Shown: positions 9,954-19,212 of the stretch, in pieces
Position numbering within the stretch: position 1 is the first letter of the stretch
Layout: each line of letters opens with the position of its first letter
DNA from: Marisediminitalea aggregata
GTDB taxonomy: Bacteria > Pseudomonadota > Gammaproteobacteria > Enterobacterales > Alteromonadaceae
DNA length: 64,000 bases
Direction of reading: 5' to 3'
Assembly: GCF_900129565.1 (NCBI RefSeq)
Contig: NZ_FQWD01000002.1
Coordinates: 616,439 to 680,438, forward strand
Translations under genes and position numbers: made by a program
Notes under the pieces: model-generated
What the model was told of the DNA's origin: nothing
Seen by the model: the letters and a program-made list of their open reading frames with translations, nothing else
Database searches by the model: none

Positions 9954-11432
9954 ATGAAACCATCTTTACAACTCAAATTTAGTCAACAACTTACCATGAC
10001 GCCGCAGTTGCAGCAGGCGATTAAACTGCTGCAACTTTCTACGTTGGACTTACAACAGGAAATTCAGGAAGCGCTGGACGCCAACCCGTTGCTGGAAGTT
10101 GATGAAGGCAGCGACAACGACACTATCGAAAAGAGCAATCTGGATGCCGACAACGACGTGCAGCCCAGTGCCAGTAGCGAGAGTCTGGATACCAACGAAG
10201 CATTAGAAAAAAACGAGCTGCCCGACGAATTACCCATCGACAGCACCTGGGATGAGTACTATTCAGCAGGCTCTGCGCCCGCTCCTGGCCCTGCGTCCAA
10301 CGACGATGAACAAATTTTCCAGGGTGAAACCACCGACAACATTCAAGACCATTTGCTGTGGCAAATGCGCTTAACACCCTTTAGTGACGTGGATCGCGCT
10401 ATTGCCATCGCCATCATCGACTCCATCGACGAATCAGGTTATTTAACAGTTAGCCTGGACGATATCCTTCAGAGCGTTAATACTGAAGATGAGATGGAAG
10501 AACTGGTTGAATTGGACGAGGTGGAATGTGTCCTTAAACGCATTCAAATGTTTGACCCGATTGGGTCAGGTTCGCGTACGCCTCAGGAATGTTTGCTGGT
10601 TCAGCTAAAACAATTCGCTGAAGACACGCCCTGGCTGAACGAAGCCAAACTGCTAATCGAAGAATACGCCGATCTGCTTGGCAGCAAAGATTATCGAACC
10701 CTTATGCGTAAATCGCGTCTGAAAGAAGACGATTTGCGCGAAGCCATGCGCTTGTTACAAACACTGAACCCGCGTCCCGGCAGTGCCTTGATTACCAAAG
10801 AGCCTGAATACGTGATCCCGGATGTGTCGGTAACCAAACGCAATGGCCGTTGGGTAGTTGAACTCAACCCGGACAGTTTACCGAAGCTGAGTGTTAATCA
10901 GCAGTACGCGGCCATGAGTCGCCAGGCGAGAAACAGTTCAGATTCACAATTTATACGCTCGCACATGCAAGAAGCAAAATGGTTCATTAAGAGCCTGGAG
11001 TCGCGTAACGAAACGCTGATGAAAGTCGCTAATTGTATTGTGCAACAGCAACTTGGCTTTTTTGAGCACGGGCCGGAAATGATGAAGCCCATGGTACTGA
11101 ATGACGTTGCGGAAATGGTAGACATGCACGAGTCGACCATCTCGCGTGTTACTACTCAAAAATACATGCACACACCGCGTGGTATTTTTGAGTTGAAGTA
11201 CTTTTTCTCGAGCCACGTTGCCACTGAGTCAGGCGGCGAGTGTTCGTCGACTGCAATCCGTGCATTAATTAAGAAACTGGTTGCCGCAGAAAAACCCAGT
11301 AAACCGCTCAGCGATAGCAAGATTGCTCAATTGTTGGCTGATCAAGGCATTAAAGTTGCCCGGCGGACAATAGCAAAATACCGGGAATCACTTTCGATTC
11401 CACCGTCTAACCAACGCAAGAGCCTAATTTAG
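9954..11432 (+). CDS. rpoN: RNA polymerase sigma-54 factor
   Basis: Sigma-54 directs RNA polymerase to -24/-12 promoters and needs AAA+ activators. The 492-residue protein has the glutamine-rich region I ([20 protein letters not shown]), an acidic region II (about 55-130), a core-binding domain, the helix-turn-helix ([17 protein letters not shown]) and the RpoN box ([10 protein letters not shown], residues 469-478). It follows lptB by 68 bases and precedes hpf, ptsN, rapZ and ptsO, the classic rpoN operon. Confidence 0.98.
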   Translation: MKPSLQLKFSQQLTMTPQLQQAIKLLQLSTLDLQQEIQEALDANPLLEVDEGSDNDTIEKSNLDADNDVQPSASSESLDTNEALEKNELPDELPIDSTWDEYYSAGSAPAPGPASNDDEQIFQGETTDNIQDHLLWQMRLTPFSDVDRAIAIAIIDSIDESGYLTVSLDDILQSVNTEDEMEELVELDEVECVLKRIQMFDPIGSGSRTPQECLLVQLKQFAEDTPWLNEAKLLIEEYADLLGSKDYRTLMRKSRLKEDDLREAMRLLQTLNPRPGSALITKEPEYVIPDVSVTKRNGRWVVELNPDSLPKLSVNQQYAAMSRQARNSSDSQFIRSHMQEAKWFIKSLESRNETLMKVANCIVQQQLGFFEHGPEMMKPMVLNDVAEMVDMHESTISRVTTQKYMHTPRGIFELKYFFSSHVATESGGECSSTAIRALIKKLVAAEKPSKPLSDSKIAQLLADQGIKVARRTIAKYRESLSIPPSNQRKSLI

Positions 11433-11456
11433 GCCGAAATATAAGGAAGACGAACT

Positions 11457-11744
11457 ATGCAAATTAATCTGACTGGTCATCACGTCGAGATAACCGATTC
11501 TTTGCGTAATTATGTTGATACTAAATTCAGTAAGCTGGAGCGACACTTTGATCACATATCCAACGTACATGTGATCCTTAACGTAGAAAAATTAAATCAA
11601 AAAGCCGAAGCCACCGTTCACCTCAGCGGTGCAGAAGTGTTTGCTTCGTCTGAAGACTCCGATATGTATGCAGCAATTGATAGCATGGTAGACAAACTGG
11701 ATCGCCAGGTTATCAAGCATAAGGAAAAACTCAAAAAACATTAA
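11457..11744 (+). CDS. hpf: Short-form ribosome hibernation promoting factor
   Basis: At 95 residues this is the short HPF/YfiA type, which binds the 30S decoding centre and supports 100S ribosome dimers in stationary phase. Family features are the opening INLTGHHVEITDSLRNYV and the segment ASSEDSDMYAAIDSMVDKLDRQ. A strong AAGGAAG ribosome site lies just before the ATG. It is placed between rpoN and ptsN as in E. coli. Confidence 0.96.
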   Translation: MQINLTGHHVEITDSLRNYVDTKFSKLERHFDHISNVHVILNVEKLNQKAEATVHLSGAEVFASSEDSDMYAAIDSMVDKLDRQVIKHKEKLKKH

Positions 11745-11756
11745 GTCACCAACCTT

Positions 11757-12206
11757 ATGAATATACAAGCGTTAGTGAGCCTGGACCGCACCGAGTGTGC
11801 GGTTCAGTGCAATAGCAAGAAGCGAATTCTTGAAATCATCAGCGACATTGCTGCTCAGGCAAATCCCGAAGTCGAAAAAGAAGCTGTGCTGAGCGCGCTG
11901 CTTGGCCGGGAGAAGGTGGGCAGTACGGGTATTGGCAACGGTATAGCCCTGCCCCACGGTCGCTTACCTGAATTAACCAAAGTCACGGCGGTTGTGGTCA
12001 CGACCACCCCCGCTATCAACTTCGACGCCATTGACGACAAACCGGTCGATATTTTCTTTGCCATTCTGGTACCTGAAAATCAAACGGAAGGCCACTTGCA
12101 GACTTTGGCAACAATCGCAGGTAAACTCAGTCAAAAAGAGATTATTAAAGCTATCCGCGGCGCCGAGACCAAAGAAGAGGTAATCGCAGCTCTGTGTGAT
12201 GGTTGA
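11757..12206 (+). CDS. ptsN: Nitrogen-regulatory PTS enzyme IIA (EIIA-Ntr)
   Basis: EIIA-Ntr is the terminal phosphoacceptor of the regulatory nitrogen PTS; in relatives it modulates potassium transport and sigma-54-linked metabolism. The 149-residue PTS EIIA type-2 domain contains the phosphorylated histidine in GNGIALPHGRLP (His67). The gene is 12 bases after hpf and 30 bases before rapZ. Confidence 0.96.
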   Translation: MNIQALVSLDRTECAVQCNSKKRILEIISDIAAQANPEVEKEAVLSALLGREKVGSTGIGNGIALPHGRLPELTKVTAVVVTTTPAINFDAIDDKPVDIFFAILVPENQTEGHLQTLATIAGKLSQKEIIKAIRGAETKEEVIAALCDG

Positions 12207-12236
12207 TACACTGGCTAACAAGGAACCAGGCTACAC

Positions 12237-13082
12237 ATGAAACTCATCATCATCAGCGGGCGATCTGGCTCAGGTAAATCCGTCGCATTGCGCGCACTGG
12301 AAGATCTGGGCTATTACTGCGTCGACAATATTCCGGTTAACCTGCTTCCGACGCTCACCCATACCGTGGTCGACGAGTACGATCAGGTTGCGGTAAGTAT
12401 AGACGTGCGTAACCTGCCTAAAGATCCTGACGAGTTGGTCGAAATCCTGGATTATCTGCCGTCGTCCTGGGCTATGACCATCGTGTATATCGACGCCAGC
12501 GACGATATATTAGTTAAACGATTCAGCGAAACCCGCCGCCTACACCCGTTAGCCAAACTCAACAAGTCACTGGCTGAAGCGATTCAGGCAGAACGCGAGC
12601 TGTTAGCGCCTGTTACCGAGCGCGCAGATTTATACATCGACACCGATAACCTGTCTATCCACCAGCTTGCAGAACTCATCCGCGAGCGTATTCTGGGTAA
12701 GAAAAGCTCGCGCCTGGTTATGGTATTCGAATCCTTTGGCTTTAAACACGGTATCCCCAAAGACGCGGATTACGTGTTTGATGCCCGATTCTTACCCAAC
12801 CCGCATTGGGAGCCCGACTTAAAACACTTAACCGGACTCGATTCACCGGTAGAAGCCTTCCTGGGGTCTCAGCCGATTGTTACCAAGTTTATCTGGCAAA
12901 TTCAGAATCTGCTGACCACCTGGTTACCGCACCTGGAACGCAACAACCGCAGTTATGTCACCATTGCCATTGGCTGTACTGGCGGACAACACCGCTCGGT
13001 ATTTGTGGCACAATCACTGGCAAAACTCTTTAGCGACAAACACCCGGACGTACAAATCCGCCATCGGGAGCTCAATCGATAA
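12237..13082 (+). CDS. rapZ: RNase adapter protein RapZ
   Basis: RapZ has an N-terminal P-loop domain (GRSGSGKS, residues 8-15) and a C-terminal metabolite/RNA-binding domain ([16 protein letters not shown]). In E. coli it delivers the sRNA GlmZ to RNase E and senses glucosamine 6-phosphate. At 281 residues it is close to the E. coli length (284). Its stop overlaps the ptsO start by one base (TAATG). Whether GlmZ-like sRNAs exist in this organism cannot be seen here. Confidence 0.96.
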   Translation: MKLIIISGRSGSGKSVALRALEDLGYYCVDNIPVNLLPTLTHTVVDEYDQVAVSIDVRNLPKDPDELVEILDYLPSSWAMTIVYIDASDDILVKRFSETRRLHPLAKLNKSLAEAIQAERELLAPVTERADLYIDTDNLSIHQLAELIRERILGKKSSRLVMVFESFGFKHGIPKDADYVFDARFLPNPHWEPDLKHLTGLDSPVEAFLGSQPIVTKFIWQIQNLLTTWLPHLERNNRSYVTIAIGCTGGQHRSVFVAQSLAKLFSDKHPDVQIRHRELNR

Positions 13083-13354
13083 TGCGTATCGAAAAAACAC
13101 TGACTATTGTGAACAAACTGGGGCTGCACGCACGCGCGGCTACGCAATTAGTGCAGTTGGCTAACCAGTTCAATGCCACCATTACCGTTAAAAAAGGCGA
13201 AAACGAATGCAACGCCAACAGCGTACTGGGATTGATGATGTTAGAGAGTCATCAGGGCGAACAGGTCGATATTATTTGCGAAGGTGATCAGGCCAGGGAA
13301 GCCATGGAAGCCGTTGAAACGCTTATCGTTGGACGTTTTAACGAAGACGAATAA
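13082..13354 (+). CDS. ptsO: Phosphocarrier protein NPr
   Basis: This is an HPr-like protein of 90 residues that passes phosphate from EI-Ntr to EIIA-Ntr. The active site is in NKLGLHARAATQL with His16; the second HPr signature, NSVLGLMMLESHQG, is also present. It is the last gene of the rpoN-ptsO operon. No clear terminator follows in the 170-base gap. Confidence 0.95.
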   Translation: MRIEKTLTIVNKLGLHARAATQLVQLANQFNATITVKKGENECNANSVLGLMMLESHQGEQVDIICEGDQAREAMEAVETLIVGRFNEDE

Positions 13355-13524
13355 CCGCCCTTTTTAACCAGACAATACCTTGACCATTCAGTCCACTTCT
13401 TTGTTTTAACAAGAATTTTTTATTCCAAACATGTAATTTTTTACTTCATACAACTCGACAAGTCTCTGTATCTGGGTTAACGTCGTCTAATAAAATATTT
13501 ATAAAATCCAATAAATTATACGTT

Positions 13525-15777
13525 GTGGCTAGTCGTATACTCACGTTTTTAAAGCAGTACCTGCTTATCGACGATCAGCATCTTCTGACAACCGATGCTG
13601 ATGTTTGGAAGCTGAGCGTATTGCGAATTATTCTGCTTATCGGCGTAGTATTAACGTCTACTATTGTTGCGCACTCCTCATACATGGCGTACCAACAACA
13701 ACTTTACTATGTAATCTGCCTGACCTGCGGTTTCACCTTGATGCTGTGGAGCACGCTTGCCCTAAGCAAACATCAGATTCAATTTGCATCAGCCAGTTTA
13801 ACCTTCATTATTATTGCAGCCGGGCTTTGCATTCTGTTTTTTACCGTGGACCTGGCGTCCTCGCGGTACGGTCTGTTGTTTTTCTTCACGCTGCCCATAA
13901 TTTTGCGCCTGTTTTACGGTAATAAGGCAGCGCTGATAGGGATGCTTGTCAACATCATTCCTTTTATCATTCTGCTTAGAAATGAACCCATCGCGCCTTT
14001 GTTTGGTGTTGATATCACCTTACCAGACACGCACACTTATCTGAGCGCGCTCATCTTCTTGTTCTTTAATTTTTGTTTGCCCGTTGCAGTGATACGCGTG
14101 ATGTCGTCTCTGGAACATCAGGCGAAATACAATCAAAAACAGAGCTTAAAACTGGAAAAGTTAGTTAACCGGTATCAGGAAATTTTTAACAATGGTGGTC
14201 TGCCCTCTTTCTTTTGTGATGCTCAGGGCAATATCCTTCAGGCAAACCGAAGTGCACGCCGCTTGATAAAAACGTATTCCAGCGATTGTACTAATTTATA
14301 TCAATTGTTTGATTTAAAGACACCATTAACGCCAGGAGTAAAACAACAGGCGACTATTTTTAAGCATCCTGATTGCGTGTTTGAGATCCAACCAGCCAGC
14401 CTGGAGCACCATAAGAAACAATTGATTCACTGTTATGACATCTCAAAGAATGCAGCGAAAGCGAAGCGGTTCGAAGATTTCAAAAAACAACAGTTTACAA
14501 AACATTATTTTGACGAACTGACAGGCCTGAAAAATCATCATTACTGGAAGCTAGCCGAAACAAACGACACACTTACCGGCCGCTACTGGGTACTGCTGAA
14601 ACTCAGCAATCTTCGGGATATTAATACCCAGTACAGTTATAACAACGGCGATCAGTTATTGAGCCAAATAGCGCTACTATTAAAAAGCCAACTTCCGATC
14701 GATGCAGGGTTATACCGTTTTCCCGGAGCCAAGTTTTTTGTCAGTATTACGGTTCCGGCAGATACCACCCCGGTGATCACGGAGTGGATAAAGTCCTTCT
14801 TACCAACACACCTTGTCCATCGTAGCCTGTCAACTCAGGTATCCCTGCACTGGCATGCAGGCATTTATCCATGTCATAACAAAGCGAAACCCGGCAACGT
14901 TTTGGAAGCGTGTACAATTGCATTGAGTCAGGCGAATTATCAAAGGCCTTATGTGGTATTCGACCCTAACAGTGTCACGCAAATTCGGCTACATTCACAA
15001 CATAAAGACAGGGTAAAGTTCTTAATAGACAACAATCACCTCATTCTTTATCTTCAACCACAGGTCAATCTGAATCAGGCCATTGTAGGCTACGAGGTTC
15101 TGGCCAGGCTTACTGATCCTGACAGTTCACAAGTATTACCGCCATCAGACTTCATTCCCATTGTTGAAAAATACCAATGGCATGTGTTGTTTAGCCGGAA
15201 ATTACTGGAAAAGGTGTTGGCTCTGTTATCAGATTGGCCAACCGGCCTTGCGAATGTTCCCATAGCAATAAATCTATCCGGCCCGGAATTACTCGATGAT
15301 GTTTTTTTCGAAAAGGTGCTTCGCTATTTTACAGAAAACCCCAGCTTGCGAGATAGTTTGAAGCTGGAGCTGACAGAGACGTCGGTATTATCCAGCCATT
15401 TGGAGACAAAACGGCGATTAAACTTACTGGCAAACGTGGGAGCAGTGATCATTATTGATGACTTTGGCACTGGTCATGCGTCACTGTCACAACTTATTGA
15501 TATGTCAGCATCTGTACTAAAAATAGACCGTGAATTTGTGAACCAAATTGAACAATCAGAGCGTCACAGGAAAATAGTCAATATCACTTTAGAACTGGCC
15601 AAAAGCCTGGCGATGGAAACTATTGCTGAAGGCGTTGAGACACCAGCACAAGCACACTTGTTGCAACAAATGGGGGTACGTATATTTCAGGGGTTCCTGT
15701 ACGGCAAACCAGCCCCGGTCTCTTATTGGTCAAGCAAAAAAAGTAATCAAAAAGTGCATCAGCTTTTAACAAACTGA
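13525..15777 (+). CDS. Membrane GGDEF/EAL protein with degenerate GGDEF domain
   Basis: This 750-residue protein has about six N-terminal membrane helices (about 30-195), a PAS-like segment (about 210-310), a GGDEF-like domain and an EAL domain. The cyclase signature is lost: RFPGAKFF (398-405) stands where RxGGDEF is expected, so no cyclase activity is likely. The EAL domain keeps YEVLARL (Glu524), INLSGPEL, a DDFGTG loop and IAEGVET, so it may hydrolyse c-di-GMP; the degenerate domain could be a GTP sensor. The GTG start has no good ribosome site, so the N-terminus is uncertain. Confidence 0.85.
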   Translation: MASRILTFLKQYLLIDDQHLLTTDADVWKLSVLRIILLIGVVLTSTIVAHSSYMAYQQQLYYVICLTCGFTLMLWSTLALSKHQIQFASASLTFIIIAAGLCILFFTVDLASSRYGLLFFFTLPIILRLFYGNKAALIGMLVNIIPFIILLRNEPIAPLFGVDITLPDTHTYLSALIFLFFNFCLPVAVIRVMSSLEHQAKYNQKQSLKLEKLVNRYQEIFNNGGLPSFFCDAQGNILQANRSARRLIKTYSSDCTNLYQLFDLKTPLTPGVKQQATIFKHPDCVFEIQPASLEHHKKQLIHCYDISKNAAKAKRFEDFKKQQFTKHYFDELTGLKNHHYWKLAETNDTLTGRYWVLLKLSNLRDINTQYSYNNGDQLLSQIALLLKSQLPIDAGLYRFPGAKFFVSITVPADTTPVITEWIKSFLPTHLVHRSLSTQVSLHWHAGIYPCHNKAKPGNVLEACTIALSQANYQRPYVVFDPNSVTQIRLHSQHKDRVKFLIDNNHLILYLQPQVNLNQAIVGYEVLARLTDPDSSQVLPPSDFIPIVEKYQWHVLFSRKLLEKVLALLSDWPTGLANVPIAINLSGPELLDDVFFEKVLRYFTENPSLRDSLKLELTETSVLSSHLETKRRLNLLANVGAVIIIDDFGTGHASLSQLIDMSASVLKIDREFVNQIEQSERHRKIVNITLELAKSLAMETIAEGVETPAQAHLLQQMGVRIFQGFLYGKPAPVSYWSSKKSNQKVHQLLTN

Positions 15778-15954
15778 TGCGTTGATGCAGACTTCCCTAT
15801 AGTAACCTGTCGTTTTTTTTCTCCCATTCATCTCGCTCAGCGTCTCCTACTCCTAATATCATCTGATTGATTTATATAGGGGTATTGCATTGACCGTGAT
15901 TAATATTTAATCTGGATATTCCGTATACTTTATAACCCTGAACAGAGCAGCCTT

Positions 15955-17139
15955 ATGAAACGTGAAATGCAAAACTTACCTCCTGTTGATTCCTCACGCC
16001 GCAAATGGCTAAAAACTGTCGGAATTGGAGCGGGTGCCGCTGCCTTGTCAGCGTGCGTGGATTCTGGTGTAAAAGAGCTAAGTGCAGCCGGTATGCAAAC
16101 CGAACACTTTCCTTCTGCCACACCAAACCTGAACGACGGTTTAATCCGTCTGTCTTCTAACGAAAATGCCTTTGGTCCATCAAAGAAAGCAGTGGAAGCC
16201 ATGCAAGGTGAACTGCTGAACCTCTGCCGTTACTCAGACGCAACGGTAAATGTGCTGGTGAAAAAGATCGCGGCACAGGAAGGCGTATCAGAAGACCAGA
16301 TTATTGTTACCAACGGGTCGTCTCCCATCCTGTTTGGATATGCCGACTGGATCACGAAGAACGGCAATAAACTGGTTACGTCCATGGCTACCTACGAGGG
16401 TGTGCCGCGCGGCGCAGAGTTTATGGGCGCCGATGTTACCTATGTGCCTCTGGACGCCAACATGGATTTCGATTTAGATGCTATTGAAGCAGCCGTCACA
16501 AACGACACCACTGCCGTGTATATTTGTAATCCGAATAACCCCACTGGCCGCGCCGTAGATGCCGCTAAATTGACGGCATTTGCTAAACGAGTGTCACAGA
16601 AAGCGCAGGTGTTCATTGACGAAGCCTATATCGAAATGTCGGACGCTTATCCGTCAAATGTGCAGTCAAAACTGGCTGCAGACGGCTACAACGTAGTGAT
16701 TTGCCGTACCTTCTCGAAAATTCATGCCATGGCAGGCCAGCGTTTAGGTTATGCCATTATGCCGGCAGACCAAGCGAAACAAATGGGCCGTATGCTACGC
16801 ATGGGTGGCGTGAACTATCTTGGTCTGGTTGCCGGTATGGCCAGCATGGAAGACCTGGAAAACCTGAATACTATGCGTAGTCGTGTGGGCACTGAACGCG
16901 CTAAACTGACAGCTGCTGCGGAAGCCTTGGGGCGTCCTTACGCTAAGAACCCGCAAGGTAACTTTATCTACATGGACACTGGCATGCCACACGATGAATT
17001 CGCGACCAAGATGCGAGCTTTGGGTGTGAAAGTGGTCGGTCGTACCTGGCCGGGTTACGATACCTGGTCACGTATCAGTGTAGGCACACCAGAAGAAACC
17101 GATGCCTGTGTGAATGCGCTAAAAGCCGTTTACGCTTAA
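15955..17139 (+). CDS. Tat-exported HisC-like PLP-dependent aminotransferase
   Basis: This 394-residue fold-type I aminotransferase resembles histidinol-phosphate aminotransferase: RLSSNENAFGPSKKA, ICNPNNPTGR, and the PLP lysine in RTFSKIHAMAGQRLGYA (Lys255). Unlike biosynthetic HisC it begins with a twin-arginine signal (SSRRKWLK, Arg15-Arg16, then a glycine/alanine-rich core) and a lipobox-like LSAC (Cys34), so it is probably exported folded with its cofactor and perhaps lipid-anchored. No histidine genes are nearby. Substrate unknown. A strong terminator follows. Confidence 0.88.
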   Translation: MKREMQNLPPVDSSRRKWLKTVGIGAGAAALSACVDSGVKELSAAGMQTEHFPSATPNLNDGLIRLSSNENAFGPSKKAVEAMQGELLNLCRYSDATVNVLVKKIAAQEGVSEDQIIVTNGSSPILFGYADWITKNGNKLVTSMATYEGVPRGAEFMGADVTYVPLDANMDFDLDAIEAAVTNDTTAVYICNPNNPTGRAVDAAKLTAFAKRVSQKAQVFIDEAYIEMSDAYPSNVQSKLAADGYNVVICRTFSKIHAMAGQRLGYAIMPADQAKQMGRMLRMGGVNYLGLVAGMASMEDLENLNTMRSRVGTERAKLTAAAEALGRPYAKNPQGNFIYMDTGMPHDEFATKMRALGVKVVGRTWPGYDTWSRISVGTPEETDACVNALKAVYA

Positions 17140-17175
17140 TCGTCGGCACTTTCAGCGATTCTTCTTATTATTTAG

Positions 17176-17211
17176 CACCCCACAACCTGACAGGTTGATG
17201 GGGTGTTTTTT
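17176..17211 (+). terminator. Rho-independent terminator after the Tat aminotransferase gene
   Basis: CACCCCA pairs with TGGGGTG around an inner AACCT/AGGTT stem, followed by six Ts. It is a textbook intrinsic terminator 37 bases after the stop codon. Confidence 0.9.
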
Positions 17212-17311
17212 AACTCTAATTACTTTTCCAGATTACCTTCATCGAATAGTTTCGTTTTAACGAATCAAATGTCTGCGTCATACTTCTCTTCATTGAAAAG
17301 AGGAGTCCATT

Positions 17312-17485
17312 ATGAAACCTGCAACCTGGGTGATTACCGGCCTGTTTATCGCCGCTTTTGCTGTTACGTATTCACTGACCGCCAGCACGCCCCTAAGCCT
17401 GTCGATGGCCGGTGCGTTATCGCTATTCCAGCTCGGCATGTACTGGGTATTAGCTGATTTACAATTTGCCAGTTCAACACAATAA
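17312..17485 (+). CDS. Small membrane protein, 57 residues, two predicted helices
   Basis: The ATG at 17312 is preceded by AGGAG with 6-base spacing. The frame encodes 57 residues: helix one from about TWVITGLFIAAFAVTY, then a polar link STPL, then helix two about SMAGALSLFQLGMYWVLAD. The gene is framed by an upstream terminator (17176-17211) and a downstream hairpin (17490-17512), which suggests its own transcript. I do not recognise the family. Support is the ribosome site, the hydrophobic pattern and the terminator framing; no homology was tested. Confidence 0.65.
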   Translation: MKPATWVITGLFIAAFAVTYSLTASTPLSLSMAGALSLFQLGMYWVLADLQFASSTQ

Positions 17486-17489
17486 AAAA

Positions 17490-17517
17490 CGGCTGGCACA
17501 AGGTGCCAGCCGCTTTT
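17490..17517. terminator. Bidirectional intrinsic terminator
   Basis: The 10-bp perfect stem CGGCTGGCAC/GTGCCAGCCG has a 3-base loop. TTTT follows on the plus strand and a run of A precedes it (17484-17489), so it can serve both the 57-residue gene and the convergent yiaA operon. Confidence 0.9.
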
Positions 17518-17529
17518 GTTCAATTAGAT

Positions 17530-17916
17530 TTAGTCAGTAACTTCAGCGCTGTCCCGCACGTTTTTTTGCACCGCAATCGCTGCAAACAAACTCAACGTAT
17601 ACGCCATGCCGAAGAACCCTTTCTCACTAAGCAGTAAGTCTGCGTTGATTAGTCCAATCACCAGCAGTGCAATTCCAGCCACGGTAGCAGCGACACACGC
17701 CACCATGTAAGGCTTGGTCACCATAATGCCTGCCAGTTTGTCGCGAATACTTTTTTGCAGTGACACGACGCCAAACAGTCCCAGCAGTAATACGGCAAAG
17801 TAATAGCCTTTTTCGTTTAACATCATGGTGGCGTTGTATAAGCCCACCAGATACGCCAGAGAACCGGTGGCCAATGCCACGCCTGAGGCAATACTAAATG
17901 CTTTGGTTGGTTTCAT
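17530..17916 (-). CDS. yiaA: YiaA-like inner membrane protein (YiaAB two-helix domains)
   Basis: Two tandem YiaAB domains are visible, each with a helix pair: LVGLYNATMMLNEKGYYFAV...LQKSIRDK and VIGLINADLLLSEKGFFGMA...VQKNVRD. The repeated LNEKGYYFAV/LSEKGFFGMA and QKxxRD motifs are diagnostic. An upstream in-frame ATG (17949) exists, but the ATG at 17916 has AAGGA at 7-base spacing and gives 128 residues matching the family start. The function of YiaA is not established. It is the last gene of a three-gene operon, 10 bases after the DUF2145-like gene. Confidence 0.85.
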   Translation of the reverse strand: MKPTKAFSIASGVALATGSLAYLVGLYNATMMLNEKGYYFAVLLLGLFGVVSLQKSIRDKLAGIMVTKPYMVACVAATVAGIALLVIGLINADLLLSEKGFFGMAYTLSLFAAIAVQKNVRDSAEVTD

Positions 17917-17926
17917 TGTGCTGTCC

Positions 17927-18727
17927 TTATAAAGTAATGGTTGAGCCATCGGGCTGCATGATCACAGCTTGCTCTGTCAGGCCATATTGCTGCATGTAAC
18001 GTTGCAGGCTGCCAAATGTAGCGGTAGCCACTTTTCCTTTGTGGTCGTTCAGAGTAATGCCGTCTGAAAACAGGCCACCCAGTGTCAGTTTGAAACGGCT
18101 CAGATTCACAGGTTGAGGCTTAAAATACGCCTGATTATTGCTTTTTATGCGGTCCGGATTGTCGGTTTGATAAATAGCCGCCTGTAACACGTCTAAGGTA
18201 AATTCCGTACAGTTCTGGCGATAGCGATTGTGCGGATTCGCCACCACTGAATAATGCGGGTTGTGCAGGGCTTTGTGTTTACCTGATGCAATCAGTGACA
18301 CTAACTTTTGCTGAATTGCCGGTGTCGGAATGATGATCCCGGCTTTCATGGCTTTCGCAGCCCAGAAGAAATCAACCGGGTAATCGACAATAATGTCGCT
18401 GCGCCCTGGTTCCTTGGCACGCTGATACAAGTTGTGGATGGCGTATCCTTGCACTACCTCGCCATTGTCCAACTGAATGTCGGAGTACACTGCTATGGCG
18501 ACATGGGTAAACCCAATGCCTTTGGGCAAGTCCTTATCCGGGCGCCCCTGACGGCCAATAATAAAAGCATATGCCTGTTGTTGCGCAGCATAGTGCTCAA
18601 CCTGCTTTGCAAAATCAATGACCTCTTCCGGTGCGAATAACGCTTCTCCGGTAGCCTGACTACCCGCGTTAGCTGTCTGGCTAAGCAGTATCGTCAGGCT
18701 GGAAATGATAATAATCAGATAACGCAT
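17927..18727 (-). CDS. Exported DUF2145-like protein
   Basis: This 266-residue protein has a signal peptide (about residues 1-21, ending TANA). The body has segments typical of DUF2145 proteins: AFIIGRQGRPDKDLP, FTHVAIAVYSD, YAIHNLYQ, then NCTEFTLDVLQAAIY. The order of a His-containing FTHVA strand and a buried NCTEF cysteine hints at a papain/NlpC-like fold, but I cannot show catalysis. It lies between the 114-residue exported protein and yiaA with 24- and 10-base gaps. The DUF assignment is from memory and not searched. Confidence 0.6.
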   Translation of the reverse strand: MRYLIIIISSLTILLSQTANAGSQATGEALFAPEEVIDFAKQVEHYAAQQQAYAFIIGRQGRPDKDLPKGIGFTHVAIAVYSDIQLDNGEVVQGYAIHNLYQRAKEPGRSDIIVDYPVDFFWAAKAMKAGIIIPTPAIQQKLVSLIASGKHKALHNPHYSVVANPHNRYRQNCTEFTLDVLQAAIYQTDNPDRIKSNNQAYFKPQPVNLSRFKLTLGGLFSDGITLNDHKGKVATATFGSLQRYMQQYGLTEQAVIMQPDGSTITL

Positions 18728-18751
18728 GGTATGCTCCCGTTGTTGCCTGAA

Positions 18752-19096
18752 TTACGGCTTTACAACCGTTTGTTCAACCACTACCTCTGACGGAGGCGGG
18801 TCACGGGTAATGACTTTGGTGGTGATTACCAGCGGCTTTTTCTCTTTGTGCTGGTGACTTTGATGCAACGAATCCGCAGCCTTATCGGCGACACTGGCAA
18901 CAGTGACTACGGCAGCCGCACTCACGACGACGGGTACAGCCACCACTGCACTGGCTACACTTGCGCCTACCGAAGCCCCTTCCACGCTGGCTAGCACGCT
19001 GTGTTTACTGGCTTGCGCACTGTGATCAACCGAATCATCGGCAACAACAGGACTGGCTAACATTGCGATTAATACACCTGTAACTAACTTTTTCAT
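18752..19096 (-). CDS. Small exported Ala/Val-rich protein of unknown function
   Basis: This 114-residue protein has a signal peptide (MKKLVTGVLIAMLASPVVA). The middle (about 40-75) is almost entirely Ala, Val, Ser and Gly (VEGASVGASVASAVVAVPVV), followed by a His/Lys-rich patch and a proline-containing C-terminus. The middle could be a membrane-inserting or beta-forming segment. I do not recognise a family. It is the first gene of the operon leading to the DUF2145-like protein and yiaA, divergent from the regulator at 19213. Confidence 0.7.
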   Translation of the reverse strand: MKKLVTGVLIAMLASPVVADDSVDHSAQASKHSVLASVEGASVGASVASAVVAVPVVVSAAAVVTVASVADKAADSLHQSHQHKEKKPLVITTKVITRDPPPSEVVVEQTVVKP

Positions 19097-19212
19097 TGCG
19101 AGTTTCCTTGTTTGCTTGAATGCCTAATCAAACTAGCCACAAGTACAAATATTGTAAACTCACTATAAAAATGTAGTATCTTTTACCACCCCAGGTATCA
19201 ATTTTTAATACT

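Noticed and set aside
15756-15780. Inverted repeat GCATCAG/CTGATGC at the end of the GGDEF/EAL gene as a terminator
   Set aside because: The loop is 11 bases long and no T tract follows.
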